Positions 15,681-23,312 of a DNA stretch of 64,000 bases are shown here, one piece after another; position 1 is the stretch's first letter; each line of letters opens with the position of its first letter. A model generated the notes under the pieces. That model did no database searches. It saw nothing but the letters and a program-made list of their open reading frames with translations, and had not been told where the DNA came from. The stretch is from assembly GCF_001644575.1 (NCBI RefSeq), contig NZ_CP015596.1, positions 1,488,001 to 1,552,000 on the forward strand, given 5' to 3'. The DNA comes from Mycobacterium adipatum. Its GTDB lineage: Bacteria; Actinomycetota; Actinomycetes; Mycobacteriales; Mycobacteriaceae. Made by a program: the position numbers and the translations under genes.

Positions 15681-16861
15681 GCCGGCGTGGCGGCCGGTTT
15701 GTCGGCTCCGACGACCCACATCGAAAAATACTGGGCGCCACCCCCGTAGGCGTGGCCGAGCGCCTTGCGGGCCCCGGGGACCTGGTGATCTCCGCCCTTG
15801 CCCATCACCTGGATGGCCGACTCGGCGAACCGGATCATGCCGGATGCGCCGATCGGGTTGCTGGACAGCACCCCGCCGGACGCGTTGAACGGAATCCGGC
15901 CGCCGATCGCCGTCTCGCCCGCCTCGGTGAGCTTCCATCCCTCGCCCTCGGGTGCGAACCCGAGGCTTTCCAGCCACATCGGTTCGTACCAGGAGAACGG
16001 GACATAGACCTCCGCGGCGTCGATCTCGTCGATCGGCGAGGTGATGCCGGCGTCGCGCCACAACGCGGCGGCGGCATCCCGGCTGGCTTGCGGGTTCACC
16101 TGGTCACGACCGGCGTAGGCCAGCGGTTCGGTGCGCAGCGCGGTCGCGTGGATCCACGCCACCGGATTGCCGTTGGCAAGGTGCGCCTCAGCGGCTTCCT
16201 CGTTGCCGATCACCATGGCCGCCGCGCCGTCCGAGGACGGGCAGGTCTCGTCGTAGCGGATCGGATCCCACAACATCGGGGACGCCATCACCTTCTCCAA
16301 CGTGATGTCGGGCTGGTGCAGATGTGCCAGTGGGTTCTTGGCGCCGTTGAGCCGGTCCTTGACCGCGACGATCGCGCCGATGTGATTGGGGGCCCCGGAG
16401 CGGCGGATGTAGGCACGAATGTGCGGAGCGAAGTACCCGCCCGCGCCCGCCCCGACCGGCTTGGTGAAGGGGACCGGAATGCTCAATGCCCACATGGCAT
16501 TCGATTCCGACTGTTTCTCCCAGGCCATGGTCAGCACGCGCTTGTACTTGCCGGACTGCACCAGACTGGCCGCGACGATCGCGGTCGAGCCACCGACCGA
16601 GCCGGCGGTGTGCACCCGGATCAGCGGCTTGTTCGTCGCACCCGTGGCATCGGCCATGAACAGTTCGGGCATCATGACGCCCTCGAAGAAATCGGGTGCT
16701 TTACCGACCACGACGGCGTCGATATCGTCGAACGTCGAGCCGGCATCGGCGAGCGCACGGTCGATGGCCTCCCGCACCAGGCCGTTCATCGACACGTCGT
16801 GGCGCTTGGCGACGTACTTCGTCTGCCCGGTGCCCAGCACCGCGGCGAGCTTCTTGCCCAT
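15677..16861 (-). CDS. ltp3: Ltp3, SCP2-thiolase-like aldolase of sterol side-chain degradation
   Basis: A 394-residue thiolase-fold protein matched to Rv3523. Rhodococcal Ltp3/Ltp4 are known as aldol-lyase candidates for C24-branched sterol side chains. At the position of the thiolase nucleophile (NAC in SCP2 thiolase) it has TAGSVGGSTA and no cysteine, which fits retro-aldol rather than thiolytic cleavage. Other fold marks are CPSSDGAAAMV and GHAYGGGAQY. Its ATG overlaps the ltp4 stop (TGATG), and its own stop overlaps the NTF2-like start. Confidence 0.9.
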   Translation of the reverse strand: MGKKLAAVLGTGQTKYVAKRHDVSMNGLVREAIDRALADAGSTFDDIDAVVVGKAPDFFEGVMMPELFMADATGATNKPLIRVHTAGSVGGSTAIVAASLVQSGKYKRVLTMAWEKQSESNAMWALSIPVPFTKPVGAGAGGYFAPHIRAYIRRSGAPNHIGAIVAVKDRLNGAKNPLAHLHQPDITLEKVMASPMLWDPIRYDETCPSSDGAAAMVIGNEEAAEAHLANGNPVAWIHATALRTEPLAYAGRDQVNPQASRDAAAALWRDAGITSPIDEIDAAEVYVPFSWYEPMWLESLGFAPEGEGWKLTEAGETAIGGRIPFNASGGVLSSNPIGASGMIRFAESAIQVMGKGGDHQVPGARKALGHAYGGGAQYFSMWVVGADKPAATPA

Positions 16862-17919
16862 CAGTTCTTGCCCTCCAGGACGGCGACGATATTCTGTTGC
16901 AGCGCAGGGCCACTGGTGGCGTGCGCCAGCACGCGCTGCGCGGAACCAGAGAAAATGTGCTGCGCGGCGAAACCGATACGCTCCAGCCCGGCCGAGAACA
17001 TCGGGTTGGCCGACAGCGCACCGCCGGAGGGATTGATCTTCGTCGACGCCGGCAGCCCGATCGCCTCGGTGAGGATCAACTGCTGATGGGTGAACGGGGC
17101 ATAGAGCTCGGCCACCTCGATCGACCCGGCATCGCCGTTCAGTGCCGCCTTGGCCGATGCAGCCGTGGACGGCGAGGTGGTGAGATCGCGGGCACCCAGG
17201 ATGGGCGTCTCGATGCGGTGCTCGAAACCGGTGATCCAGGCCGGGTTCTCGCGCAGTTCCCGGGCCTTGTCGCCGGCCGCCAGCACGATCGCCGACGCAC
17301 CGTCGGTGATCGGGGCGATGTCGTGGCGGCGCAGCGGGTCGGCGAAGAACGGCTGGGACAGCAGCTCTTCGATGGACCCGGTCGCGGTCACCTGGTCGGT
17401 GCGGCCACCGGCGGCGTAGGAATCCAGTGCGACCTGGGCCATCTGCTCGTGGGACCACTTCCCGGCATCCAGCCCGGCGCGGGCCTGCAGACCGGCCATC
17501 GACACCGAGTCCGGCCACAGCGGCGCCACCGTGTACGGATCGGTCTGCAGCGCCAGTACCCGGCGCAGGGTGCCCGCCGAGGACTTGCCGAATCCGTACA
17601 CCAGAGCCGTCTCGACCTGGCCGGTCAACAGCTTGATATAGGCCTCATACAGCGCCCAGGCCGCGTCCATCTCGACATGAGATTCGTTGATCGGCGGGAT
17701 CGCGCCGATCGAGTCGATGGCGGAAATGAACGAGAATGCGCGACCGGCAAGGTAATCCGAGGATCCCGAGCACCAGAAGCCGATGTCGGTCTGCTTGAGC
17801 CCGAGTTCTTCGTAGAGCTGGTGGAAGCACGGCATCAGCATCTCGACGCCGTTGGTGGTGCCGTCGGTGCGGCGGACGTGGGGCGCGTGTGCGAAGCCCA
17901 CCACTGCGATTTCGGTCAT
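16861..17919 (-). CDS. ltp4: Ltp4, SCP2-thiolase-like aldolase of sterol side-chain degradation
   Basis: A 352-residue thiolase-fold protein matched to Rv3522. The nucleophile position is again without cysteine (ESHVEMDAAWALYEA). ITDGASAIVLA and INPSGGALSANPMFSAG are thiolase-fold marks. The start ATG at 17919 gives MTEIAVVGFAHAPH, the usual N-terminus; the frame runs further upstream into the double DUF35-like gene and is not used. It is coupled to ltp3, and the DUF35-like stop is 13 bases upstream, so the three form one unit. Confidence 0.9.
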   Translation of the reverse strand: MTEIAVVGFAHAPHVRRTDGTTNGVEMLMPCFHQLYEELGLKQTDIGFWCSGSSDYLAGRAFSFISAIDSIGAIPPINESHVEMDAAWALYEAYIKLLTGQVETALVYGFGKSSAGTLRRVLALQTDPYTVAPLWPDSVSMAGLQARAGLDAGKWSHEQMAQVALDSYAAGGRTDQVTATGSIEELLSQPFFADPLRRHDIAPITDGASAIVLAAGDKARELRENPAWITGFEHRIETPILGARDLTTSPSTAASAKAALNGDAGSIEVAELYAPFTHQQLILTEAIGLPASTKINPSGGALSANPMFSAGLERIGFAAQHIFSGSAQRVLAHATSGPALQQNIVAVLEGKN

Positions 17920-17932
17920 CAGTTCGGGCCCT

Positions 17933-18937
17933 TTACAGGTGGTGCTTGTAGGAGTCGTAGTCGGCGTCGGGTTCGCCGGTGGGCTTGAAGTAGTCGATGT
18001 TGTCGATGCCCAGACCCCACTCTTCGCGGGGCTTCCACACGGCCTGCACCCGCATACCCATCCGCACATCGGCCGGGTCGATCTCGGTGACCAGGTGCAG
18101 GAACGGGATGTCGGCGCCATCGAGCAGCACATAGGCCGCCACATACGGGGGCTTGATGCGCTGGCCGGGGAACGGGATGTTGATGACCGCGAAGGTGGTG
18201 ACGGTGCCCTTGTCGGGGAGTTCGATGAACTCGTCGAGTTCCAGGCCGGTGGCCGGGTCGGCTTCCTTGGGCGGGAAGTAGACCTTGCCCGGTTTACCGT
18301 CGCGTCCGCTGTGGGTGCGGCCGCCGAGCAGCTTGCCCTCTTCGAGCGCCTTGAGGAACGTGGTCTCGGGCAGCGACGCGGTGTGCTGGATCTCGATGAA
18401 ACTGGGGGTCACCTGCACGGTGACCGGGTCGCGGTCATCCGGTGCGCCCTCGGGTTCGGGATCCTCGCCGGGCAGGAAGTAGGCGATATCGGTGATCGCG
18501 CCGACCGGTTCGTCGATCCAGTGCGCGTGCACCCGGTCACCGGTCGTGATCTCGTCGGCCGAGTTCACCGCGACCGCGTGCAGCAGGGCGGTGTCGGCGC
18601 CGTCGAGTTTGATCAACGCCCAGGCGAACGGCCGGTCCAGCGGCTGGCCCTCCAGTGGGTGGGACTGCCAGGTCCAGGACTGCACGGTGCCGACCGCACC
18701 GACGGGCACGACCTCGGTCAGGGCCGCGTAGGTGACCGGGTCATACTCAGCGGGTGGTACGTGCACCCGGCCGTCCGAACCGCGCACGCCGACGATGCGT
18801 CGCATTCGCAGTGCGGTGAAGAACTGGGACAGGAGTGGTCCGACTGAACGGGTGTAGTCGAATGCGAGCTTCAGCGGCGCCGAGAGGGGCCGCTCATGCT
18901 CGTCGATCTGCACCGGGCTGCTTTGGCCTGTGGTCAC
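17933..18937 (-). CDS. Double DUF35-like OB-fold protein without zinc cysteines (Rv3521-like)
   Basis: A 334-residue protein with two DUF35-like units, at about residues 30-165 and 175-330. Each has a rubredoxin-like lead segment (FTALRMRRIVGVRGSDGRVH and LLGGRTHSGRDGKPGKVYF) and an OB-fold (WALIKLDGADTALLH and VAAYVLLDGADIPFLH). The whole protein contains no cysteine, so neither unit can hold the usual zinc. DUF35 proteins partner with Ltp2-type aldolases, and this one is encoded just before ltp4 and ltp3. I chose the GTG at 18937 because the longer frame covers the KstR-type site. Confidence 0.8.
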   Translation of the reverse strand: MTTGQSSPVQIDEHERPLSAPLKLAFDYTRSVGPLLSQFFTALRMRRIVGVRGSDGRVHVPPAEYDPVTYAALTEVVPVGAVGTVQSWTWQSHPLEGQPLDRPFAWALIKLDGADTALLHAVAVNSADEITTGDRVHAHWIDEPVGAITDIAYFLPGEDPEPEGAPDDRDPVTVQVTPSFIEIQHTASLPETTFLKALEEGKLLGGRTHSGRDGKPGKVYFPPKEADPATGLELDEFIELPDKGTVTTFAVINIPFPGQRIKPPYVAAYVLLDGADIPFLHLVTEIDPADVRMGMRVQAVWKPREEWGLGIDNIDYFKPTGEPDADYDSYKHHL

Positions 18938-18946
18938 GGCATCGAG

Positions 18947-18960
18947 TAGAACAGGTTCTA
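18947..18960. promoter_or_regulatory. KstR-type operator between the double DUF35-like gene and the F420-type gene
   Basis: TAGAACAGGTTCTA fits TnnAACnnGTTnnA. It lies 10 bases before the DUF35-like start and 36 bases before the divergent oxidoreductase start, so one repressor could control both directions. Confidence 0.82.
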
Positions 18961-18996
18961 AGAATGGTTTCAACCATGCGTCGGAAGGTGAGCTAA

Positions 18997-20028
18997 ATGA
19001 AGTTGGGTCTTCAGCTTGGTTACTGGGGCGCAAAGCCGCCGACCGACCATGCCGAACTGGTCGCCACGGCCGAAGCGGAGGGCTTCGACACGGTCTTCAC
19101 CGCCGAGGCGTGGGGCTCGGATGCCTACACCCCGCTGGCCTGGTGGGGCCGCGAGACCACCCGGATGCGCCTGGGCACCTCGGTCATCCAACTCTCGGCG
19201 CGCACCCCGACCGCCTGTGCGATGGCCGCGCTGACCCTGGACCACCTCTCCGGTGGCCGGCACATCCTGGGGCTGGGCGTCTCCGGTCCTCAGGTGGTCG
19301 AGGGCTGGTACGGCGCCAAGTTCCCGAAGCCGCTGGCCCGCACCCGCGAGTACGTCGACATCCTGCGTCAGGTCTGGGCGCGCGAGGCGCCGGTGCGCAG
19401 CGACGGGCCGCACTACCCGCTGCCGCTGACCGGTGAGGGCACGACGGGGCTGGGCAAGAACCTCAAGCCGATCACCCACCCGCTGCGTGCCGACATCCCG
19501 GTGATGCTGGGTGCCGAGGGCCCCAAGAATGTGGCGCTGGCCGCCGAGATCGCCGACGGCTGGCTGCCGATCTTCTACTCACCGCGTATCGCGGGCATGT
19601 ACAACGAGTGGCTCGACGAGGGTTTCGCCCGGCCCGGCGCGCGCCGTACCCGTGAGACCTTCGAGATCTGTGCGACCGCGCAGGTCGTCGTCACCGACGA
19701 CCGCCCGGCCGTCATGGAGCTGATGAAGCCGCACCTGGCGCTCTACATGGGTGGGATGGGCGCCGAGGACACCAACTTCCACGCGGACGTGTACCGCCGG
19801 ATGGGCTACGCCGAGGTCGTCGACGACGTCACGAAGCTGTTCCGGACCGACCGCAAGGACGAGGCGGCCAAGGTGATCCCCGACGAGCTCGTCGACGACT
19901 CGGCGATCGTCGGCAACCTCGACTACGTCAAGGAGCAGATCGTGGCATGGGAGGCGGCGGGCGTGACGATGATGGTCGTCGGTGCGCGCTCGAGCGAGCA
20001 GATCAAGGATCTCGCCGCGCTGGTGTAG
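18997..20028 (+). CDS. F420-dependent LLM-class oxidoreductase (Rv3520c-like)
   Basis: A 343-residue luciferase-like (LLM) protein that closely matches my memory of Rv3520c. It has FDTVFTAEAWGSDAYTPL near the start, SARTPTACAMAALTLDHLSGGRH in the middle, and IPVMLGAEGPKNVALAAEIADGW. These are usual for coenzyme F420-binding members. It probably reduces or oxidises a sterol-derived intermediate with F420. The ATG at 18997 is divergent from the DUF35-like gene across a KstR-type site. A 27-bp dyad follows just after its stop. Confidence 0.88.
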   Translation: MKLGLQLGYWGAKPPTDHAELVATAEAEGFDTVFTAEAWGSDAYTPLAWWGRETTRMRLGTSVIQLSARTPTACAMAALTLDHLSGGRHILGLGVSGPQVVEGWYGAKFPKPLARTREYVDILRQVWAREAPVRSDGPHYPLPLTGEGTTGLGKNLKPITHPLRADIPVMLGAEGPKNVALAAEIADGWLPIFYSPRIAGMYNEWLDEGFARPGARRTRETFEICATAQVVVTDDRPAVMELMKPHLALYMGGMGAEDTNFHADVYRRMGYAEVVDDVTKLFRTDRKDEAAKVIPDELVDDSAIVGNLDYVKEQIVAWEAAGVTMMVVGARSSEQIKDLAALV

Positions 20029-20036
20029 CCCGCCGA

Positions 20037-20063
20037 CTAGACACTTCCTTGCAAAGTGTCTAG
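20037..20063. promoter_or_regulatory. 27-bp inverted repeat before the ADC-like / cyp142 pair
   Basis: Arms CTAGACACTT and AAGTGTCTAG (10 bp, perfect) are separated by 7 bases. It starts 9 bases after the F420-type gene stop and ends 23 bases before the GTG at 20086. It is not a KstR-type site, as AACnnGTT is absent, and no U-run follows. It could be an operator for another TetR-type repressor. Confidence 0.6.
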
Positions 20064-20085
20064 TGCGAGCCCTACATTGGGGCGC

Positions 20086-20850
20086 GTGACCCACGCCACA
20101 TCCCACTACGTGATCGCGGGTGAAACCGTGACCATGCCCGTGCAGATCCGACGGGCAACCCAGCACATGGCCATGTTCTCTGTCGACGCCGACGCCGCGC
20201 AGCGGATGATCGACTACAGCGGACTGCAGGTGTGCCGCTACCGGCCGCGCCGTGCCGTGGTGATCCTGATGTTGATGCACTACGTCGACGGGGACCTCGG
20301 GCCCTATCTGGAATACGGCACCAACGTGATGGTGAACCCGCCGGGATCCACGGCGTCGGGGCTGCGCGCCCTGGGCCAGGCCGCGGCGTTCATCCACCAC
20401 CTGCCGGTGGACGGTGCGTTCACCATGGAGGCAGGCCGTCATATCTGGGGCTACCCGAAAGTCATGGCGGACTTCACGGTTCGATCCCCTGGTCGCTCCG
20501 CTCCTGCCCGCCGTTTCCGCGACGGCCAGAGCTTCGGCTTCGATGTCAGCGTCGACGGCCGGCACGCGGTGGGCATGGAGTTCAACAAAGGTCTCGCGGT
20601 GCCATCGGCGTTCACGTCGAAACCGCAGGTTCATCCGACCTACTCGCATCTGGACGGCGTCACCCGCGAAACGGCGGGACAGATGACGCTGTCGGGGGTG
20701 CGCTACCGGCCGGGCGGGGTCTCGGTGCGCCTCGGCGGGCACCCGATCGGACGGGAACTCGCCGCGCTCGGTTTGCCCAAACGGGCCCTGATCTCGAGTT
20801 CGGCCGAGAACGTACAGATGACATTCGGCGATGCCAAGGAGATTGCATGA
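20086..20850 (+). CDS. Acetoacetate-decarboxylase-family protein
   Basis: A 254-residue protein of the acetoacetate decarboxylase fold. Family marks are RRAVVILMLMHYVDGDLGPYLEYG, GRHIWGYPKVMADF, and SSAENVQMTFGDAKEI at the end. The start GTG at 20086 is chosen because the longer frame begins inside the 27-bp dyad. The stop overlaps the cyp142 start (ATGA), so the two are co-translated; position matches Rv3519 from memory. An Arg/Pro/Ser-rich stretch (SPGRSAPARRF) follows the conserved GYPKVMADF and looks inserted. Many family members are not decarboxylases, so activity is open. Confidence 0.8.
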   Translation: MTHATSHYVIAGETVTMPVQIRRATQHMAMFSVDADAAQRMIDYSGLQVCRYRPRRAVVILMLMHYVDGDLGPYLEYGTNVMVNPPGSTASGLRALGQAAAFIHHLPVDGAFTMEAGRHIWGYPKVMADFTVRSPGRSAPARRFRDGQSFGFDVSVDGRHAVGMEFNKGLAVPSAFTSKPQVHPTYSHLDGVTRETAGQMTLSGVRYRPGGVSVRLGGHPIGRELAALGLPKRALISSSAENVQMTFGDAKEIA

Positions 20851-22061
20851 CTGGGGTTTTGACGGAGATGCGGCCCGATGTGGATCTGGCCGACGGCCGG
20901 TTCTACGCGGACGGCACGACCGCTCGCGAGGCCTATCGGTGGATGCGGGCCCACGAGCCGGTGTTCCGCGACCGCAACGGGCAGGCCGCCGCGGCCAGTC
21001 ACGCCGCGGTGCTCGACGCCGAGCGCAATCCCGAGTTGTTCTCCAGCGCCGGGGGCATTCGTCCCGACCAGCCGGGCATGCCGTACATGATCGACATGGA
21101 CGACCCATCACATCTGTTGCGCCGCAAGCTGGTCAACGCCGGGTTCACCCGTAAGCGGGTGATGGACAAGCTGCCGTCCATCGGCAACCTGTGCGACACC
21201 CTGATCGACGCGGTGTGTGAGAAGGGTGAATGCGATTTCGTTCGCGATATCGCCGCCCCGCTGCCGATGGCCGTCATCGGTGACATGCTCGGCGTGCTGC
21301 CCCAGGAACGTGACCTGCTGCTCAAGTGGTCCGACGATCTGGTGTGCGGGCTGAGCTCTCACGTCGACGAGGGCACCATCAAACTGTTGATGGACACCTT
21401 CGCCGCCTACACCGCGTTCACCATGGAGGTGATCGGCAAACGGCGTGCCGACCCGACCGACGACCTGTTCTCGATCCTGGTCAACTCCGAGGTCGAAGGA
21501 TCCCGGATGAGTGACGACGAGATCGTCTTCGAGACTCTGCTGATCCTCATCGGCGGAGACGAAACGACTCGCCACACCCTCTCCGGTGGCACCGAACAGA
21601 TTCTGCGACATCGTGATCAGTGGAATCAGCTCACCGCCGATCCGGAGAAGCTGCCGATGGCCGTCGAGGAGATGTTGCGCTGGACCTCGCCGGTGAAGAA
21701 CATGTGCCGCACCCTCACCGCGGACACCGACTTCCACGGCGCCCAGTTGCGCAAGGACGAGAAGATCATGCTGATGTTCGAGGCAGCGAACTTCGACGAG
21801 GAGGTGTTCGGTGATCCCGAGAACTTCCGGATCGATCGAAACCCGAACAACCACGTCGCTTTCGGCTTCGGCACGCACTTCTGCATGGGTAATCAGCTGG
21901 CGCGCCTGGAGCTGAAGATCATGCTGACCAAGGTCTTGCAGCGGCTGCCGGATCTGCGGCTGGCCGACGAGAACAAGCTGGGGCTGCGGCCCGCCAACTT
22001 CGTCAGTGGGCTGGAATCCATGCCGGTGGTGTTCACCCCGACGAAACCGGTTCGGGCTTAA
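20847..22061 (+). CDS. cyp142: Cyp142, cholesterol C26/C27-oxidising P450
   Basis: A 404-residue P450 matched to CYP142. It oxidises the terminal methyl of the cholesterol or cholestenone side chain to the acid, a job shared with CYP125. Marks are the I-helix IGGDETT, ExxR in EEMLRW, and the heme loop FGFGTHFCMG with axial Cys346. Its ATG overlaps the previous stop (ATGA), and the last 4 bases overlap the convergent MarR gene. No KstR-type site lies directly before this pair; the nearest is at 18947. Confidence 0.93.
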   Translation: MTGVLTEMRPDVDLADGRFYADGTTAREAYRWMRAHEPVFRDRNGQAAAASHAAVLDAERNPELFSSAGGIRPDQPGMPYMIDMDDPSHLLRRKLVNAGFTRKRVMDKLPSIGNLCDTLIDAVCEKGECDFVRDIAAPLPMAVIGDMLGVLPQERDLLLKWSDDLVCGLSSHVDEGTIKLLMDTFAAYTAFTMEVIGKRRADPTDDLFSILVNSEVEGSRMSDDEIVFETLLILIGGDETTRHTLSGGTEQILRHRDQWNQLTADPEKLPMAVEEMLRWTSPVKNMCRTLTADTDFHGAQLRKDEKIMLMFEAANFDEEVFGDPENFRIDRNPNNHVAFGFGTHFCMGNQLARLELKIMLTKVLQRLPDLRLADENKLGLRPANFVSGLESMPVVFTPTKPVRA

Positions 22062-22567
22062 CAGCTCTCGTCGGCGGCACCGGCGCAGCTCGCGGCCGAT
22101 GCGCCGTGCGTTCCCCCCGTGGCCGACGCGGCGCGCTGCAGCAGTCCGTACAGCGCCGCCTGTTCCTCGCTGTCCATGGCCGCGAACAGTCGATGCTCCA
22201 GGCGGGCCAGGGCGGTTTCGATCTCGGCGAGCCGCTGTCCGCCTGCCGGCGTCAGCACGACGGTGTGGCGCCTACGGTCCTCGGGGGACCGCCGGCGCTC
22301 GATCAGCCCGGTCGATTCGAGCTCGTTGAGCAGAGCCACCACATTGGTCGGATCGATGCCCAGGCTCGCGGCGAGTGCGGCCTGACTGTGTTCGCCGAAA
22401 TCGCGCAACAGGGTCAGCCCGATGACGTGGCGGGGACGCAGATCGAACGCGGCGAGTTCGGCCTCCGCGGCGCCGCGCAAGCGACGGGCGAGCAGATCCA
22501 GCAGCGGGCCTATCAGCTGGTCGTGCGCCAAACCGTCGCTCACCCGGGCAAGAGTACGGGAATACAC
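22058..22567 (-). CDS. MarR-family regulator with C-terminal cysteines
   Basis: A 169-residue MarR-type winged-helix protein. The DNA-binding part is LAASLGIDPTNVVALLNELESTGLIERRRSPEDRRRHTVVLTPAG. The last 20 residues hold two cysteines (ASCAGAADESC), which could act in thiol redox sensing as in other MarR regulators of quinone and azo reductases. The GTG at 22567 lacks a clear ribosome site, and the in-frame GTG at 22543 is a possible alternative. It is divergent from the azoreductase gene, with a palindrome between, and so is its likely repressor. Confidence 0.85.
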   Translation of the reverse strand: MYSRTLARVSDGLAHDQLIGPLLDLLARRLRGAAEAELAAFDLRPRHVIGLTLLRDFGEHSQAALAASLGIDPTNVVALLNELESTGLIERRRSPEDRRRHTVVLTPAGGQRLAEIETALARLEHRLFAAMDSEEQAALYGLLQRAASATGGTHGASAASCAGAADESC

Positions 22568-22582
22568 GGATCGATCCCGTGG

Positions 22583-22588
22583 TATAGA
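22583..22588 (+). promoter_or_regulatory. Candidate -10 box of the azoreductase gene
   Basis: TATAGA lies 38 bases before the ATG and immediately upstream of the palindrome at 22591, so a bound repressor would cover the transcription start. Confidence 0.45.
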
Positions 22589-22590
22589 TA

Positions 22591-22607
22591 GTTTGTATTA
22601 CACAAAC
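22591..22607. promoter_or_regulatory. Candidate MarR operator (17-bp palindrome)
   Basis: GTTTGT and ACAAAC flank ATTAC. It sits 24 bases after the MarR start and just before the azoreductase ribosome site, overlapping the expected transcription start. Confidence 0.6.
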
Positions 22608-22626
22608 GATCTGCAAGGAGTCAGTT

Positions 22627-23223
22627 ATGCCGCACCTGCTTCATATCGACTCGTCGGTCCAGGAGGACCGTTCGGTCAGTCGTCGTCTCACCGCCCGCGC
22701 CGCCGATCGCTGGCGGGCCGCCCACCCCGGCGGAACGGTGACCTACCGTGATCTGGCGGCGGATCCGTTGCCGCACCTGGACCCCGGCCAGTCGGCGCCG
22801 CTCAGTGCCGAACTCGTCGACGAGATCAAGACAGCCGACACGGTCCTGCTGGGATTGCCGCTCTACAACTACGGGCCGCCGAGCACGGTCAAGGCCTGGG
22901 TCGATCATGTCCTCGTGGACGGACTGTCCGTCGACTTCGCCACCGGGCAAGGCCTCCTCGCGAGCACCGAGCTGGTGGCGATCGAGACCCGCGGCGGCGG
23001 CTACGGCCCCGGCACGCCGCGCGCAGGTTGGGACCACGCACAGGGCTGGCTGGCGCACGCCTTGTCCATGACCGGATTGGAGTCCCGCTTCATCGTCGTG
23101 GAATTCACGCTGGCCGACACGAATCCGGCGATGTCCGAGCTCAAGGGGCTGGCGGCGCAGAGTCTCGCCGACGGTCAGGCTCAGATCGACCTGCTGTGGG
23201 AGGCCCGGGTGGTCGCCGTCTAG
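22627..23223 (+). CDS. FMN-dependent NADH-azoreductase / quinone reductase
   Basis: A 198-residue flavodoxin-fold enzyme of the AzoR type that reduces quinones and azo compounds by two electrons. Marks are LLHIDSSVQEDRSVSR at the N-terminus (phosphate-binding loop), LPLYNYGPPSTVKAWVDHV (flavin-binding PxYN), and an ETRGGGYG loop. AAGGAG precedes the ATG at good spacing. It probably protects against electrophilic quinones and is controlled by the divergent MarR protein. Confidence 0.88.
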   Translation: MPHLLHIDSSVQEDRSVSRRLTARAADRWRAAHPGGTVTYRDLAADPLPHLDPGQSAPLSAELVDEIKTADTVLLGLPLYNYGPPSTVKAWVDHVLVDGLSVDFATGQGLLASTELVAIETRGGGYGPGTPRAGWDHAQGWLAHALSMTGLESRFIVVEFTLADTNPAMSELKGLAAQSLADGQAQIDLLWEARVVAV

Positions 23224-23312
23224 GGCCTCTTGTGTGAGGACTTTGCAAGAAAACCGGGCGACGTGGCGCGAAGGGTTCCCGCCGGGGGCATCCCATCGCC
23301 CATGATGAGGCG

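Noticed and set aside
15752..17988. Two long plus-strand open frames over ltp3 and ltp4
   Set aside because: Shadow frames of coding sequences with coupled starts; no recognisable product.
20037..20063. Intrinsic terminator after the F420-type gene
   Set aside because: Stem is AT-mixed with no U-tract, and it sits only 23 bases before the next start; an operator fits better.
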